Below, one piece after another: positions 8,032-16,769 of a stretch of DNA of 64,000 nt. Under the pieces are notes generated by a model. That model was not told the DNA's origin, did not search any database, and saw only the letters and a list, made by a program, of their open reading frames with translations. The DNA is from Rheinheimera texasensis DSM 17496 (lineage in GTDB: Bacteria > Pseudomonadota > Gammaproteobacteria > Enterobacterales > Alteromonadaceae), in the NCBI RefSeq assembly GCF_000711985.1, contig NZ_KL544005.1, positions 1,377,970-1,441,969 of the forward strand. The letters are read 5' to 3'. Made by a program: the position numbers and the translations under genes. The stretch's first letter is position 1; every line of letters begins with the position of its first letter.

Positions 8032-9135
8032 ATGTGGATATTTTTTAAACTGGCCGTGACGATCATTGCCATCATCAGCCGCTATATCCGGCAGTTTGAA
8101 CCCGACCAGCCTGAGCCTGCCGGCCACTGCGATAACGTTCCTTACTTCGAAATAGAGACGCGTAATAAAGAGGATAAAATCACCGGCTACCAGCTCGGTT
8201 TTAGCTTGCAAACCGACGTGCCTTTTCAGATTGACGCCGAAAGCTCCGCTAGTGCATTTTTTACCTGGTTAGGTATCAGCCAGGAATTTCAGACCGGGGA
8301 TGAGCATTTTGATCGCAAGGTTTATCTGGGCTGTGACCATCCATTATTGCTGCAGGCGCTACAACAGCAAGAGCCGGCCCGGCAAGCCATCCTCGCCTTA
8401 CTGCAGCTGCCGGGGGCGAAAAAAATCTGGTCTGACGGCGTCAGTCTGTGGTTCAGCCGGGTTTATGAACACACTTCAGCAAGCACAGAACAGCAATTAT
8501 TGCTGCAACTGGTACAGGCTTTATCTCCGGTAGCGGAAGCCACGCGAAAACAACCAACCCCATTTTTCTGGCGCTATTTAACTATTGAAGCGGTAGTCTG
8601 GGGCATTTTTGGTTATGCCGGTGTAGCATTCGCCGAGTATTACTTCGTCGGTACCGACTACCATCTGGACAGCACTACTGTCTTGCAAACCGGACTGGTC
8701 GCGAGCATGCTGGTTTTTGCCGTGCTGATGTTATTGATAATGCTCTTGCTGCGCGGCTCATCCCGCAGCCATCAGATTGTCACGGAAAGTGTTGTCCTGC
8801 TGCTGTTGGCATTACCGCTTAGTGGTGTGCAGCTGGTGTCCGATCTGAATCGGAATCAGGACCAGGCCACAGCTGAAATGGTACTGGTTCCGATCAAAGA
8901 TAAACGCATCGCCACGCGACGCAGAGGGCCTGACGGCTACATTTTGTATCTGTCTACCCCACCGCGTTTATTTGATACACAGATTCCGCGCAAGATAGAA
9001 GTCAGTTCGGCTATCTACCACAAAGCAGCAGTCGACAAACAACTGCTGCTGGTGGTCAAACCCGGCTGGCTGGGCCTGCCCTGGTATCAGCGCATGGACG
9101 TGTATCCGCAACATGCACAGCTGCGGCAGCGGTAG
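8032..9135 (+). CDS. Unknown two-helix membrane protein with C-terminal GxxGxPW motif
   Basis: I do not recognise a named family. The start ATG at 8032 is preferred to an in-frame TTG at 8008 because AGGGA lies upstream of it; the protein is 367 residues. It has a hydrophobic N-terminal segment, a soluble domain of about 170 residues, two strong transmembrane segments roughly in the middle, a short hydrophobic segment, and a C-terminal soluble domain of about 90 residues ending with KPGWLGLPWY. The following gene has the same plan and a similar GAFGKPW ending, so the two may be distant paralogues. Both are on one strand 27 bases apart. Confidence 0.65.
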   Translation: MWIFFKLAVTIIAIISRYIRQFEPDQPEPAGHCDNVPYFEIETRNKEDKITGYQLGFSLQTDVPFQIDAESSASAFFTWLGISQEFQTGDEHFDRKVYLGCDHPLLLQALQQQEPARQAILALLQLPGAKKIWSDGVSLWFSRVYEHTSASTEQQLLLQLVQALSPVAEATRKQPTPFFWRYLTIEAVVWGIFGYAGVAFAEYYFVGTDYHLDSTTVLQTGLVASMLVFAVLMLLIMLLLRGSSRSHQIVTESVVLLLLALPLSGVQLVSDLNRNQDQATAEMVLVPIKDKRIATRRRGPDGYILYLSTPPRLFDTQIPRKIEVSSAIYHKAAVDKQLLLVVKPGWLGLPWYQRMDVYPQHAQLRQR

Positions 9136-9162
9136 GATCCCAAAGCCCAAGAGACACGAATT

Positions 9163-10350
9163 ATGTCGCTGATTTTAATTGTTTTTTGCGTATTTTCTGT
9201 TATTTGGTGTAGCAATCGAAAGCAACAACAAGATCGCTACACTGACAGAAGTATTAAATTTGCCGAATTACGCGAACAACAACCTGGCGTATTAGATTTA
9301 CAGGACTTTAACCAGCCCTATTACGAACCCGAACAAGGCTGGAGCTGTTTGCGCAGCCCGATTGCAGTCAATCTCGAGTTTGTCTTACTTCCGCTAGAGA
9401 CATCGCATAGACGAATGCTGGCATCTGGCGCGATTCAGGGCATACAGTGGCCCGCCGACTCTGAGTGGGCCTTGCTCGGACCTGACCATGCGACCACGCA
9501 AGCTCTTGTCGAATCCCCGGTTGGCAAATGGTTGCATGCTATTACATTTCCCGTAGCAACACAGAAACGGGGGAAGTCAGCAACAGCAGGTGCCCCTCTA
9601 TACGAAGTGAAAGCAATCAGATTACGTGGTGGAGTATTGTCCGTATTTTTTGCAAAAGAATACGGTTGGGAAGAACTAGGTAAATTCAGGGAGCATCGGC
9701 AAAATTTAAAAACGGCTTTGCTTGCTTTCGGCAAGAGAAGTCAAGGCAACCTGCATAACCCTCTTTCGCAGTCATTTTGGCTTTGGTACCTGACGCTTCT
9801 ATCTACTTTGATTTACTGGAACTACCAGATATCGCCGATATCGCAATTTTGGGATTTCCCCATTCATTGGGGATGGTTACTGGTCCCGTTGGCAATAGTG
9901 TGGAAATGCAGCGGATCACTGTTGGAGTTTTTTGACAGATATCAACTATCACCAAAAGTGTCAGCACAAGGAATGTTTCTGCTAATGGTGCCTTGGTTGC
10001 TTTTGTGGTTCTGGCTGCTATTGAATGAATACAATATAGCCTTTAGTCCGGCAAGGACCCACTCAAAGCAATGGTATGTATTATCGGTTAGTAGTGAAGG
10101 ACGAAATGGACCTTGGTTTGCTGAGATATTGCCAAAACAGGGGACTGGATATCAACGCTTACCGATCAATCAGAAGTTCTACGACCAATTACAGGGTGGT
10201 GAGCAGGTTGAGATCCGATACCTACGTGGTGCTTTTGGCAAACCTTGGATTTGTCGCATAGAGATTGAACAAAAATTGTATTATCAGTTCCTCTGGAAAA
10301 CATGTACTGAAAATTCGACCAGTGCCAAATCTCAACTCACTGATGTTTAA
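9163..10350 (+). CDS. Unknown membrane protein, AT-rich, similar plan to its upstream neighbour
   Basis: 395 residues with an N-terminal hydrophobic segment (possible anchor, residues 2-16), a soluble domain, two central transmembrane stretches around residues 210-290 rich in Trp and Leu, and a C-terminal domain with FYDQLQGGEQVEIRYLRGAFGKPW. The last part resembles the end of the preceding protein. Base composition is clearly lower in G+C than the surrounding genes and the GCCGG/CCGGC words common elsewhere are nearly absent, which suggests acquisition from elsewhere or relaxed constraint. No family recognised. A 62-base AT-rich gap follows before mtnK. Confidence 0.65.
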   Translation: MSLILIVFCVFSVIWCSNRKQQQDRYTDRSIKFAELREQQPGVLDLQDFNQPYYEPEQGWSCLRSPIAVNLEFVLLPLETSHRRMLASGAIQGIQWPADSEWALLGPDHATTQALVESPVGKWLHAITFPVATQKRGKSATAGAPLYEVKAIRLRGGVLSVFFAKEYGWEELGKFREHRQNLKTALLAFGKRSQGNLHNPLSQSFWLWYLTLLSTLIYWNYQISPISQFWDFPIHWGWLLVPLAIVWKCSGSLLEFFDRYQLSPKVSAQGMFLLMVPWLLLWFWLLLNEYNIAFSPARTHSKQWYVLSVSSEGRNGPWFAEILPKQGTGYQRLPINQKFYDQLQGGEQVEIRYLRGAFGKPWICRIEIEQKLYYQFLWKTCTENSTSAKSQLTDV

Positions 10351-10412
10351 GTCATAAATAGCTATTAGCCATGATAGAGTCACACTAAATATGCACATAA
10401 TCAGGAGCCCCT

Positions 10413-11624
10413 ATGCCGGCTTTTAGCCCCTTTACCCCTGAACAAGCCGCGATTTTTGCCAATGATCACAGTGCGTTGTTTGGTGAGCACAGCCAGTTGC
10501 ACAGTGTCGCCGTCGGTGTGAACACCCAAAACCGGGTGTTCCGGGTGAAAAACCAGTTCGGCAGCAGCCTGATAGTGAAGCAAGTGCTGCCTTATGTCGG
10601 TGGTGCCGGTGAAAGCTGGGTGCCAACACAGGACAGAGCGCGAATTGAGGCGGAACTATTGAAAATTCATGGCGCGCTGGTGCCGGACCATGTGGTCGAA
10701 GTACAGCATTTTGATAGCGGATATTCTGCTTTGTTACTGGAAGACCTGAGCCAGCTGCAACTGCTGCGCACAGGCTTGATTGGCGCCAAACAATATCCAT
10801 TGTTGGCTGAACACATCAGTACCTATTTAGCGCATTGCAGTTTTTACACCTCAGACTTTGCGCTCGACGGCCCTTTTAAAAAGGCGCGTACCGTGCAGTT
10901 TATGAATCCGCAGCTTTGTCTGATGAACGAAGAGCTTTTTTTTACTGATCCGTACTGCAATCACGATCGCAATCAATTCGACCCGGCGCTGCGCCCACTG
11001 GTGCAACAGTTGTGGTTTGACGAAGCAGTGAAAGCAGAAGTCGCTGAACTCAAAGCCAAATTTGAGTCTTGCCCGCAGGCACTGCTGCACGGCGACCTGC
11101 AGATCGGCAGTATTTTTGTCGGCGATGAACAAACCAAAGTCATAGACGGCGAATATGCTTTTTATGGCCCGATTGGCTTTGACTTGGGCAATTTTCTCGG
11201 CAGTTTATTGCTGCATTACACGGCATTGCCGGGCCTTATCACCGACACCACACACCGCCAGCAACAGGCTGAATATCTGCGCCAGCAAATCGAACAGACC
11301 GAAACACTGTTTTGTCAGAAGTTTCTGGCGCTGGCAGCGCGCGACACTAAAGACATCGCATTGCAAAGTGAGCTGTATCAGCAGCGTTTTGTCCGGCAAG
11401 TGGTTAAAGATGCGCTGGGGTACGCCGCCACTGAAATGCTGCGCCGGGTGATCGGCCAGCAGAAAGTGGCCGATTTCAGCACCATCAAAGATAAACGGCT
11501 GAAGTTGCAATGTGAGACTGTGGCCATAGAACTCGGCCGCAAATTGCTGTTGCAACACGCCGAGCTCAGCAGTGTCAGCACTGTGCTAGGCTGGTTACAG
11601 CAGCAACAAACCCAGGGGACCTGA
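10413..11624 (+). CDS. mtnK: S-methyl-5-thioribose kinase
   Basis: 403 residues matching methylthioribose kinases of the choline-kinase-like fold, which phosphorylate MTR in methionine salvage. The catalytic loop is HGDLQIGSIF with D228, and the Mg-binding DxE is D245-E247 in VIDGEYAFYGPIGFDLG; the 17-residue spacing equals that of characterised enzymes. Two positions differ from the usual text (HGDLH to HGDLQ, DPE to DGE). AGGAG precedes the ATG. No other salvage gene (mtnA-E) is in the window, so the partner steps must be elsewhere or absent. The VOC gene begins one base after its stop. Confidence 0.85.
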   Translation: MPAFSPFTPEQAAIFANDHSALFGEHSQLHSVAVGVNTQNRVFRVKNQFGSSLIVKQVLPYVGGAGESWVPTQDRARIEAELLKIHGALVPDHVVEVQHFDSGYSALLLEDLSQLQLLRTGLIGAKQYPLLAEHISTYLAHCSFYTSDFALDGPFKKARTVQFMNPQLCLMNEELFFTDPYCNHDRNQFDPALRPLVQQLWFDEAVKAEVAELKAKFESCPQALLHGDLQIGSIFVGDEQTKVIDGEYAFYGPIGFDLGNFLGSLLLHYTALPGLITDTTHRQQQAEYLRQQIEQTETLFCQKFLALAARDTKDIALQSELYQQRFVRQVVKDALGYAATEMLRRVIGQQKVADFSTIKDKRLKLQCETVAIELGRKLLLQHAELSSVSTVLGWLQQQQTQGT

Positions 11625-11625
11625 C

Positions 11626-11988
11626 ATGGAAAAAATCAGCGGTATTGGCGGCATCTTTTTGCGTGCCCGAGATCCACATCAACTCGCCGCCTGGTATCAG
11701 CAGTACCTCGGGATCAGTATCGATGCGGGCCAGACTTACGGCTGCCTGGTCGCCAAGGCCGACGATATGACCGTCTGGTCCACTTTTTCGCCAGACACCG
11801 ACTACTTCGGCAGCCGCCAGCAACAATGCATGGTGAACTATCGGGTCAGCGATTTAGACGCAATGCTGGCGCAACTGCGGGCTGGTGGCGCTGTGGTGGA
11901 CGACAAAATACAAGACGAAGATTATGGCCGTTTTGGCTGGGCGACAGACCCCGAAGGCAACAGATTCGAATTATGGCAACCCAAATAA
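11626..11988 (+). CDS. VOC family protein
   Basis: 120 residues with two vicinal-oxygen-chelate half-modules: GIGGIFLRARDPHQLAAWYQQYLG at the start and NYRVSDLDAMLAQLRAGGAVV, then WATDPEGNRFELWQP at the end. The first-half metal His of glyoxalase I is not obvious, so a glyoxalase activity should not be assumed. It begins one base after mtnK ends and overlaps the next gene by 16 bases, so it is in a tight operon. Whether it acts on a methylthioribose-derived compound is speculation from position only. Confidence 0.8.
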   Translation: MEKISGIGGIFLRARDPHQLAAWYQQYLGISIDAGQTYGCLVAKADDMTVWSTFSPDTDYFGSRQQQCMVNYRVSDLDAMLAQLRAGGAVVDDKIQDEDYGRFGWATDPEGNRFELWQPK

Positions 11989-12956
11989 ACCGCCGCGGCA
12001 AGCAGCATTTTTACCCGCGTAAACCGCGGTTTTTACAGTTAAAAACCGCGAAAGCACGCTGCATCTGGCGCCGCGGCGACCACAATGCTTTTACTGATTT
12101 GGTCTGGTTTCGTGACGCATTATTTTGTGTGTTCCGTGAAGCCTATGCTCATGTGTCGCCAGACGGCGCGCTGCGCATTCTGAAAAGCCATAACGGCGGT
12201 AAAGACTGGCGTTCGGTGGCCTGTATCCGCAGCGACCATGCCGACCTTCGCGATGGCAAGTTGATTGTGATGCCGGACGGACGGCTGCAACTGTTAGGTG
12301 CCGGTGCTTTGCATGACCGCAGCCAGGGCTCGCATCAGTCTTATATCTGGTTGTCGGACGACGGTGAGCACTGGAGTGATGCGATCCCCTGCGGTGACAG
12401 CAGTATTTGGCTGTGGCGGCTAACCTGGCAACAAGACACCGCATGGGCAGTGGGTTACAGCTGTAGTCGTGACCGTTTTGTCCGGCTGTATAAAAGCGAT
12501 GATGGTATCACCTTTGCGCCTTGGGTCAGCACGCTGAATAATGCCGGTTACGTAAATGAATCCGGCCTGCTGTTTTTACCGGATGGCCGCGCTTTGTGCT
12601 TGCTGCGACGTGACCCGCATGTGGGTTTACTTGGTATCGCCAATCCGCCTTATTTTGACTGGCAATGGCGCGAGCTAAACAAACGCATCGGCGGCCCGGC
12701 CTGTATTCAGCTGCCGGACGGCCGGATCCTGGCGGCGGTCCGGCTCTATGATTACAAAGTCCGCACCAGCCTGTGCTGGCTGGACATCGACAACGCCACA
12801 CTACGTGAATGCCTGGTGCTGCCATCGGGCGGCGATACCAGCTACCCGGGTTTAGTCCTGCACCAGGGCCGGCTGCATATCAGTTATTACTCATCGCATC
12901 AGGGTAAAACGGCGGTGTATCACAGCGCGATCAGATTGGATGATTTACCAGCCTGA
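11973..12956 (+). CDS. Sialidase-fold (BNR/Asp-box) protein
   Basis: 327 residues, started at the ATG at 11973 inside the end of the VOC gene; the frame is open further upstream but only as a shadow of that gene. Three Asp-box-like turns are visible: SHNGGKDW (72-79), SDDGEHW (128-134) and SDDGITF (175-181), as in six-bladed sialidase-type propellers. No signal peptide or membrane helix is present, so it is predicted to be cytoplasmic, unlike most bacterial sialidases. FREAY near residue 55 may be part of an active-site arginine/glutamate set. Substrate unknown; a glycosidase or glycan-binding role is inference. Confidence 0.7.
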   Translation: MATQINRRGKQHFYPRKPRFLQLKTAKARCIWRRGDHNAFTDLVWFRDALFCVFREAYAHVSPDGALRILKSHNGGKDWRSVACIRSDHADLRDGKLIVMPDGRLQLLGAGALHDRSQGSHQSYIWLSDDGEHWSDAIPCGDSSIWLWRLTWQQDTAWAVGYSCSRDRFVRLYKSDDGITFAPWVSTLNNAGYVNESGLLFLPDGRALCLLRRDPHVGLLGIANPPYFDWQWRELNKRIGGPACIQLPDGRILAAVRLYDYKVRTSLCWLDIDNATLRECLVLPSGGDTSYPGLVLHQGRLHISYYSSHQGKTAVYHSAIRLDDLPA

Positions 12957-13083
12957 TCTGCCCTGGGGTGCAGTTGAATAAATTTCCGCTATTTCACCCA
13001 TTTACCTGCCGGCCACAATCTGCCAACAATTTGCTGGCGAAATCCGCTGAATTTCGGGAATTTCAGCGATATCAAGCAGATGC

Positions 13084-13253
13084 TGATATAATAGCCCGCC
13101 GTTTATTCAGGTCTGTGGTCACTCCAAACCTGAACTCAGCTGACAGATTAGTTTCAGCCTGCTACACCTATGCAGGCGGCAATATCTGCTCCGACGGCAT
13201 AAGCGCAAAGACGCTTTCTCTATAACAGACAAACACCTAAGGGTAATCCATTG
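13084..13253 (+). promoter_or_regulatory. Extended -10 promoter and 160-base leader of the TonB receptor gene
   Basis: TGATATAAT at 13084-13092 is an extended -10 element with a perfect TATAAT; no good -35 lies 17 bases before it. The leader that follows, about 160 bases, contains a short CCTGC/GCAGG hairpin near 13160-13178 and ends in AAGGGTAA before the ATG. I could not fit it to a cobalamin, TPP or other riboswitch. The rest of the 297-base gap (12957-13083) shows nothing else. Confidence 0.5.
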
Positions 13254-15491
13254 ATGAAAAGCAAACATTCTGTGTTAGCCAAGCAGATCAATGCAGCGTT
13301 ATTCGCTGCTGCTGTTGGTCTTTCTCCTGCAGCCATGGCGCAGGAAAGTGACAAAGCCAAACAGGACGATCAGCAACTTGAGCGTATTACAGTCACAGCG
13401 CAAAAACGCGTTCAAAGCACGCAAGAAGTGCCAATTTCGGTAGCCACTTTAGGCGGCGAAAAGTTCGATGCGATTTTTGCCGGTGGTGACGACATTCAGG
13501 CGTTAGCGGTCAAAGTACCGGGCTTGTATGCAGAATCGTCAAACGGCCGTGCCGCACCGCGTTTTTATATCCGCGGCCTTGGCAACACCGACTTCGATCT
13601 GGCGGCTTCTCAGCCGGTGTCGATCATCATGGACGACGTGGTGATGGAAAACGTGATCCTCAAAAGCTTCCCGTTATTTGATATGGAAGCAGTGGAAGTG
13701 ATCCGCGGCCCGCAAGGCACTTTATTCGGCCGTAACACCACAGCCGGTATCATCAAATTTAATACTGCCAAACCACGGCAGGATTTTGATGCCTACACCA
13801 AATTATCGGTCGGCAACCTCGGTACGCTGAATTTTGAAGGCGCCGCCGGCGGTGGCCTCAGCGATAACCTGTCAGCCCGGGTCTCTGTACTGTCTCAAAA
13901 CCGTGACGACTACATCGACAACAGCTTCAAAAAAGAACAAGACGTGATGGGTGGCTTCGACGAAAAAGCCGGCCGCGTGCAGTTCCTGTATGAAAGTGGC
14001 GATATTGAAGCCCTGTTAAATGTGCATGGCCGTAAACTGGACGGTACTTCGTCAATTTTCCGCGCCAACGTCTTTGATAAAGGCAGCAACGAGCTGAACA
14101 ACAACTACGACCGTGACAGCGTTGCTTACAACGACGGCGGCAACAACTTCCAGAAGTATGACAACTTCGGCGCATCATTAAAGCTTGATATCGACCTGTC
14201 CGGCGGTAAAACCTTCACGTCGATCACCGCGCAGGAAAACGCGGACGGTAACGGCAAAGGCGATATCGACGGCGGCACTGAAGCCGGCCCGGGTTTTATC
14301 CCGTTCCAGGCAGTCACCGAAGACCAGTTAAAAGATTTGGAACAGTTCACCCAGGAATTCCGTCTGGCCAGTGACACTTCCGGTGATGTTGACTGGCAAG
14401 TCGGTGCTTTTTACTTTGACTCGTCTTTTGGCGTGACCAGCGTCGACGGTTTCTTTGGTGCCACCACTGTGTACCATGAAAACACCAGCTGGGCGCTGTT
14501 TGGCCAAAGCACTTATAACCTGAGCGACCGCTGGGACGTGACCGCCGGTGTACGTTACACCTACGATGAAAAAGGCTTCACTGTGGGTGAACAGAACGTC
14601 GACGGTTTCGCTTTAGTCATCGGCGCCGCGCAAATCCAGAACTACGCGCCGGTCGATGTCGATGATGATGAAATCAGCTGGGAGCTGGCCACTAACTACC
14701 GCGTCACTGACAACTATTCAGTATTCGGTCGTCTGGCACACGGTTTCCGCGCCCAATCAATTCAGGGCCGTGACCTGGCGTTTGAAGGTAACCCTTCAGT
14801 CGCTGACTCAGAAACTATTGATTCTGTTGAGTTTGGTGCCAAAGCAGACCTGCTCGGTAACACACTGCGCTTAAACGGTGCTGTGTTCTACTACAACATC
14901 AACGACATCCAGTTGTCAGCCATCGGTGGTGCCTCACAAGGCAACGCGCTGTTAAATGCTGACAAAGGCACAGGTTATGGTTTTGAAATCGACGCCGACT
15001 GGCGTGCGACTTCCAGTCTGACTTTAGGCGGTGGTTTCAGCTATAACGACACTGAACTGAAAGACGCCAACCTGCTGGTGGCCACTTGTGGTTCAGGTGC
15101 CTGTACCCCAACCGACCGTTTAAATGCACAAGGCCGGGCTTATGTCGACGGCAACCCGTTCCCGCAAGCACCAAAAACCATCCTGACGTTCAATGGCCGT
15201 TATGACTTCCCGGTGCCAACCGGTGAAATCTATATCTACGGCGATATCGCGTTCCAGGGCGAAACCAATCTGTTCCTGTACCAAGCCAAAGAATTTACCG
15301 TCGATGACAATCAGGAAGCCGGTCTGCGCATCGGTTACATGAATTACGACGGCAACTATGAAGTGGCGTTGTTTGGTCGCAATATCACCGACGAAGACAA
15401 CGTCAAAGGTGCCATTGATTTCAACAACAACACCGGTTTTGTTAACGAACCGCGCATCATCGGCGTGGAGTTTAAGAAGAACTTCTTCTGA
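13254..15491 (+). CDS. TonB-dependent outer membrane receptor
   Basis: 745 residues from the ATG at 13254 (AAGGG upstream; a TTG lies directly before). A signal peptide ends near AAMAQE. ERITVTAQKR begins the plug domain, which runs through FYIRGLGNTDFDL and VEVIRGPQGTLFGRNTTAGIIKFNTAKP, followed by a 22-strand-type barrel ending in aromatic residue F (EFKKNFF). This class imports siderophores, vitamins, oligosaccharides or similar ligands across the outer membrane using TonB energy. No substrate-specific gene lies next to it except the sialidase-fold gene upstream, so a glycan ligand is possible but unproven. A strong terminator follows. Confidence 0.93.
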   Translation: MKSKHSVLAKQINAALFAAAVGLSPAAMAQESDKAKQDDQQLERITVTAQKRVQSTQEVPISVATLGGEKFDAIFAGGDDIQALAVKVPGLYAESSNGRAAPRFYIRGLGNTDFDLAASQPVSIIMDDVVMENVILKSFPLFDMEAVEVIRGPQGTLFGRNTTAGIIKFNTAKPRQDFDAYTKLSVGNLGTLNFEGAAGGGLSDNLSARVSVLSQNRDDYIDNSFKKEQDVMGGFDEKAGRVQFLYESGDIEALLNVHGRKLDGTSSIFRANVFDKGSNELNNNYDRDSVAYNDGGNNFQKYDNFGASLKLDIDLSGGKTFTSITAQENADGNGKGDIDGGTEAGPGFIPFQAVTEDQLKDLEQFTQEFRLASDTSGDVDWQVGAFYFDSSFGVTSVDGFFGATTVYHENTSWALFGQSTYNLSDRWDVTAGVRYTYDEKGFTVGEQNVDGFALVIGAAQIQNYAPVDVDDDEISWELATNYRVTDNYSVFGRLAHGFRAQSIQGRDLAFEGNPSVADSETIDSVEFGAKADLLGNTLRLNGAVFYYNINDIQLSAIGGASQGNALLNADKGTGYGFEIDADWRATSSLTLGGGFSYNDTELKDANLLVATCGSGACTPTDRLNAQGRAYVDGNPFPQAPKTILTFNGRYDFPVPTGEIYIYGDIAFQGETNLFLYQAKEFTVDDNQEAGLRIGYMNYDGNYEVALFGRNITDEDNVKGAIDFNNNTGFVNEPRIIGVEFKKNFF

Positions 15492-15512
15492 TCATTCGCT
15501 GAGATTGATGTG

Positions 15513-15542
15513 AAAAAGGAGCTGCTCGCAGCTCCTTTTTTT
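15513..15542. terminator. Bidirectional Rho-independent terminator
   Basis: A 12-pair stem, AAAAAGGAGCTG against CAGCTCCTTTTT, with loop CTCG. It sits between the convergent TonB receptor and beta-barrel genes and can end transcripts from both sides. Confidence 0.92.
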
Positions 15543-15563
15543 ATGCTTTTTGGCCGTCGAAGG

Positions 15564-16769
15564 CTAGAAAAACCATTGCAGCGCCATTTGCCACAAGTCC
15601 TGCTGCCGGTAAGGGCCCCAGACGCTGTCCAGGCTGCCGGTAAAGCCGGTCCAGCTAAGCTGCAATTCGGTTTGCGGGTTAAGCCGGGTTTGATACCGCA
15701 GCTTCAGCACACTGGCCTGTTGCGCCGGTTGCCAGGCCCATTCCAGTTGATACTGGGTTTGCAAGTCGCCGGTGGGGTCATATTGCAACCGACCCAGCAG
15801 CTGGCGGCGAAACACCCGGCCGAAATCCGGATACAAAGAGACAACCGGCATCAGCTGACGACGGTTTTCGTCACTGTATTGCAGCAATAACAACCATTGC
15901 GACAATTCGCCATACCATTCACGTTCAGCCGCCAGCACATACTGCCAATATTGCCCTTGCTGAGTTGTTACCCCAACCGGTAATTGCTGATGAACCTTGG
16001 CCAGCTCACCGCGCCACAACCAGCGCCCCAACTGGGTCTGAGCCGTCATGCCCAGCACTTGTTGCGCCGGATAAAACCATTCAGGCTGCAAAGCCACCGG
16101 CAATAAAGCCGGCTGCAGATCAACGCCGTCATAACCAAACAACGACCATTGCACCGCAGCTTGGTTCTGCACCAGCCGTACGCCGCGCTGGGCCTGTGCA
16201 GGCTTTTTGGTTAGCTCCGGCCGCTGCAGCAGGAAAATACCATCCGGTAACCAGGGCGCGACTGCAGCAGGGCTGTAAACAAATTCCAGCTCGGGACCAG
16301 GGGCCGAGCCGTGCCACTGCCAGCGTAACGCGGGCTGCGCTTGCTGTGCGCCTCCGGTTAAGTCCTGATAATCCGGCACAGTCCAGACATCGGCAACAGA
16401 TACAGTATCGGTCTGCCGCCAATCGATGATTTGCCGGCCCAGTGTCAGGCTGTGCTGGGTTTGCTGATATTTCAGTCTGAACTGCTGCAGGCTGAATACG
16501 GCCGGCTTGGTACTGCCCCACCATAACGCCGCCGCTTTTTCCTGCTGCACGCTATCCTGCTGCAAGCGAAAAACGCTGTTGAATTGCCAGTTTGCCGATA
16601 AATCCAGCTGCAGATCGTTGTCATAACGCAGCCGATGCTGGCTTTGCTGCAACTGTGGCATAAAGCCGAGCTGCCATTGCAGTTGTTGGCGCAGATGCTC
16701 CGCTACCACCTGACCCGGTAACAGACTGCAACAGAGCAACCCTGCGCTCAGCAGCAACCTGCTAGTCAC
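15564..16769 (-). CDS. Outer-membrane beta-barrel protein, DUF1302-like
   Basis: 401 residues, GTG start supported by AGGAG seven bases upstream and overlapping the end of the preceding gene by eight bases. A signal peptide ends near GQVVAE. The mature protein is made of alternating amphipathic strands rich in Gln, Trp and Tyr, with LTLGRQIIDWRQTDTVSVAD resembling the GRQ-x-x-WG segment of DUF1302/alginate-export-like barrels, and ends in WFF, the terminal aromatic expected of BAM substrates. It is last of a four-gene operon with an MMPL permease and a LolA-like protein, so an outer-membrane exit or acceptor role is inferred. Confidence 0.7.
   Translation of the reverse strand: MTSRLLLSAGLLCCSLLPGQVVAEHLRQQLQWQLGFMPQLQQSQHRLRYDNDLQLDLSANWQFNSVFRLQQDSVQQEKAAALWWGSTKPAVFSLQQFRLKYQQTQHSLTLGRQIIDWRQTDTVSVADVWTVPDYQDLTGGAQQAQPALRWQWHGSAPGPELEFVYSPAAVAPWLPDGIFLLQRPELTKKPAQAQRGVRLVQNQAAVQWSLFGYDGVDLQPALLPVALQPEWFYPAQQVLGMTAQTQLGRWLWRGELAKVHQQLPVGVTTQQGQYWQYVLAAEREWYGELSQWLLLLQYSDENRRQLMPVVSLYPDFGRVFRRQLLGRLQYDPTGDLQTQYQLEWAWQPAQQASVLKLRYQTRLNPQTELQLSWTGFTGSLDSVWGPYRQQDLWQMALQWFF

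Noticed and set aside
12968-13225. Open frame of 85 codons before the TonB receptor
   Set aside because: No ribosome site, no protein-like pattern, and it covers the predicted promoter and leader.
13093-13253. Cobalamin or TPP riboswitch before the TonB receptor
   Set aside because: The conserved boxes of both classes are absent.
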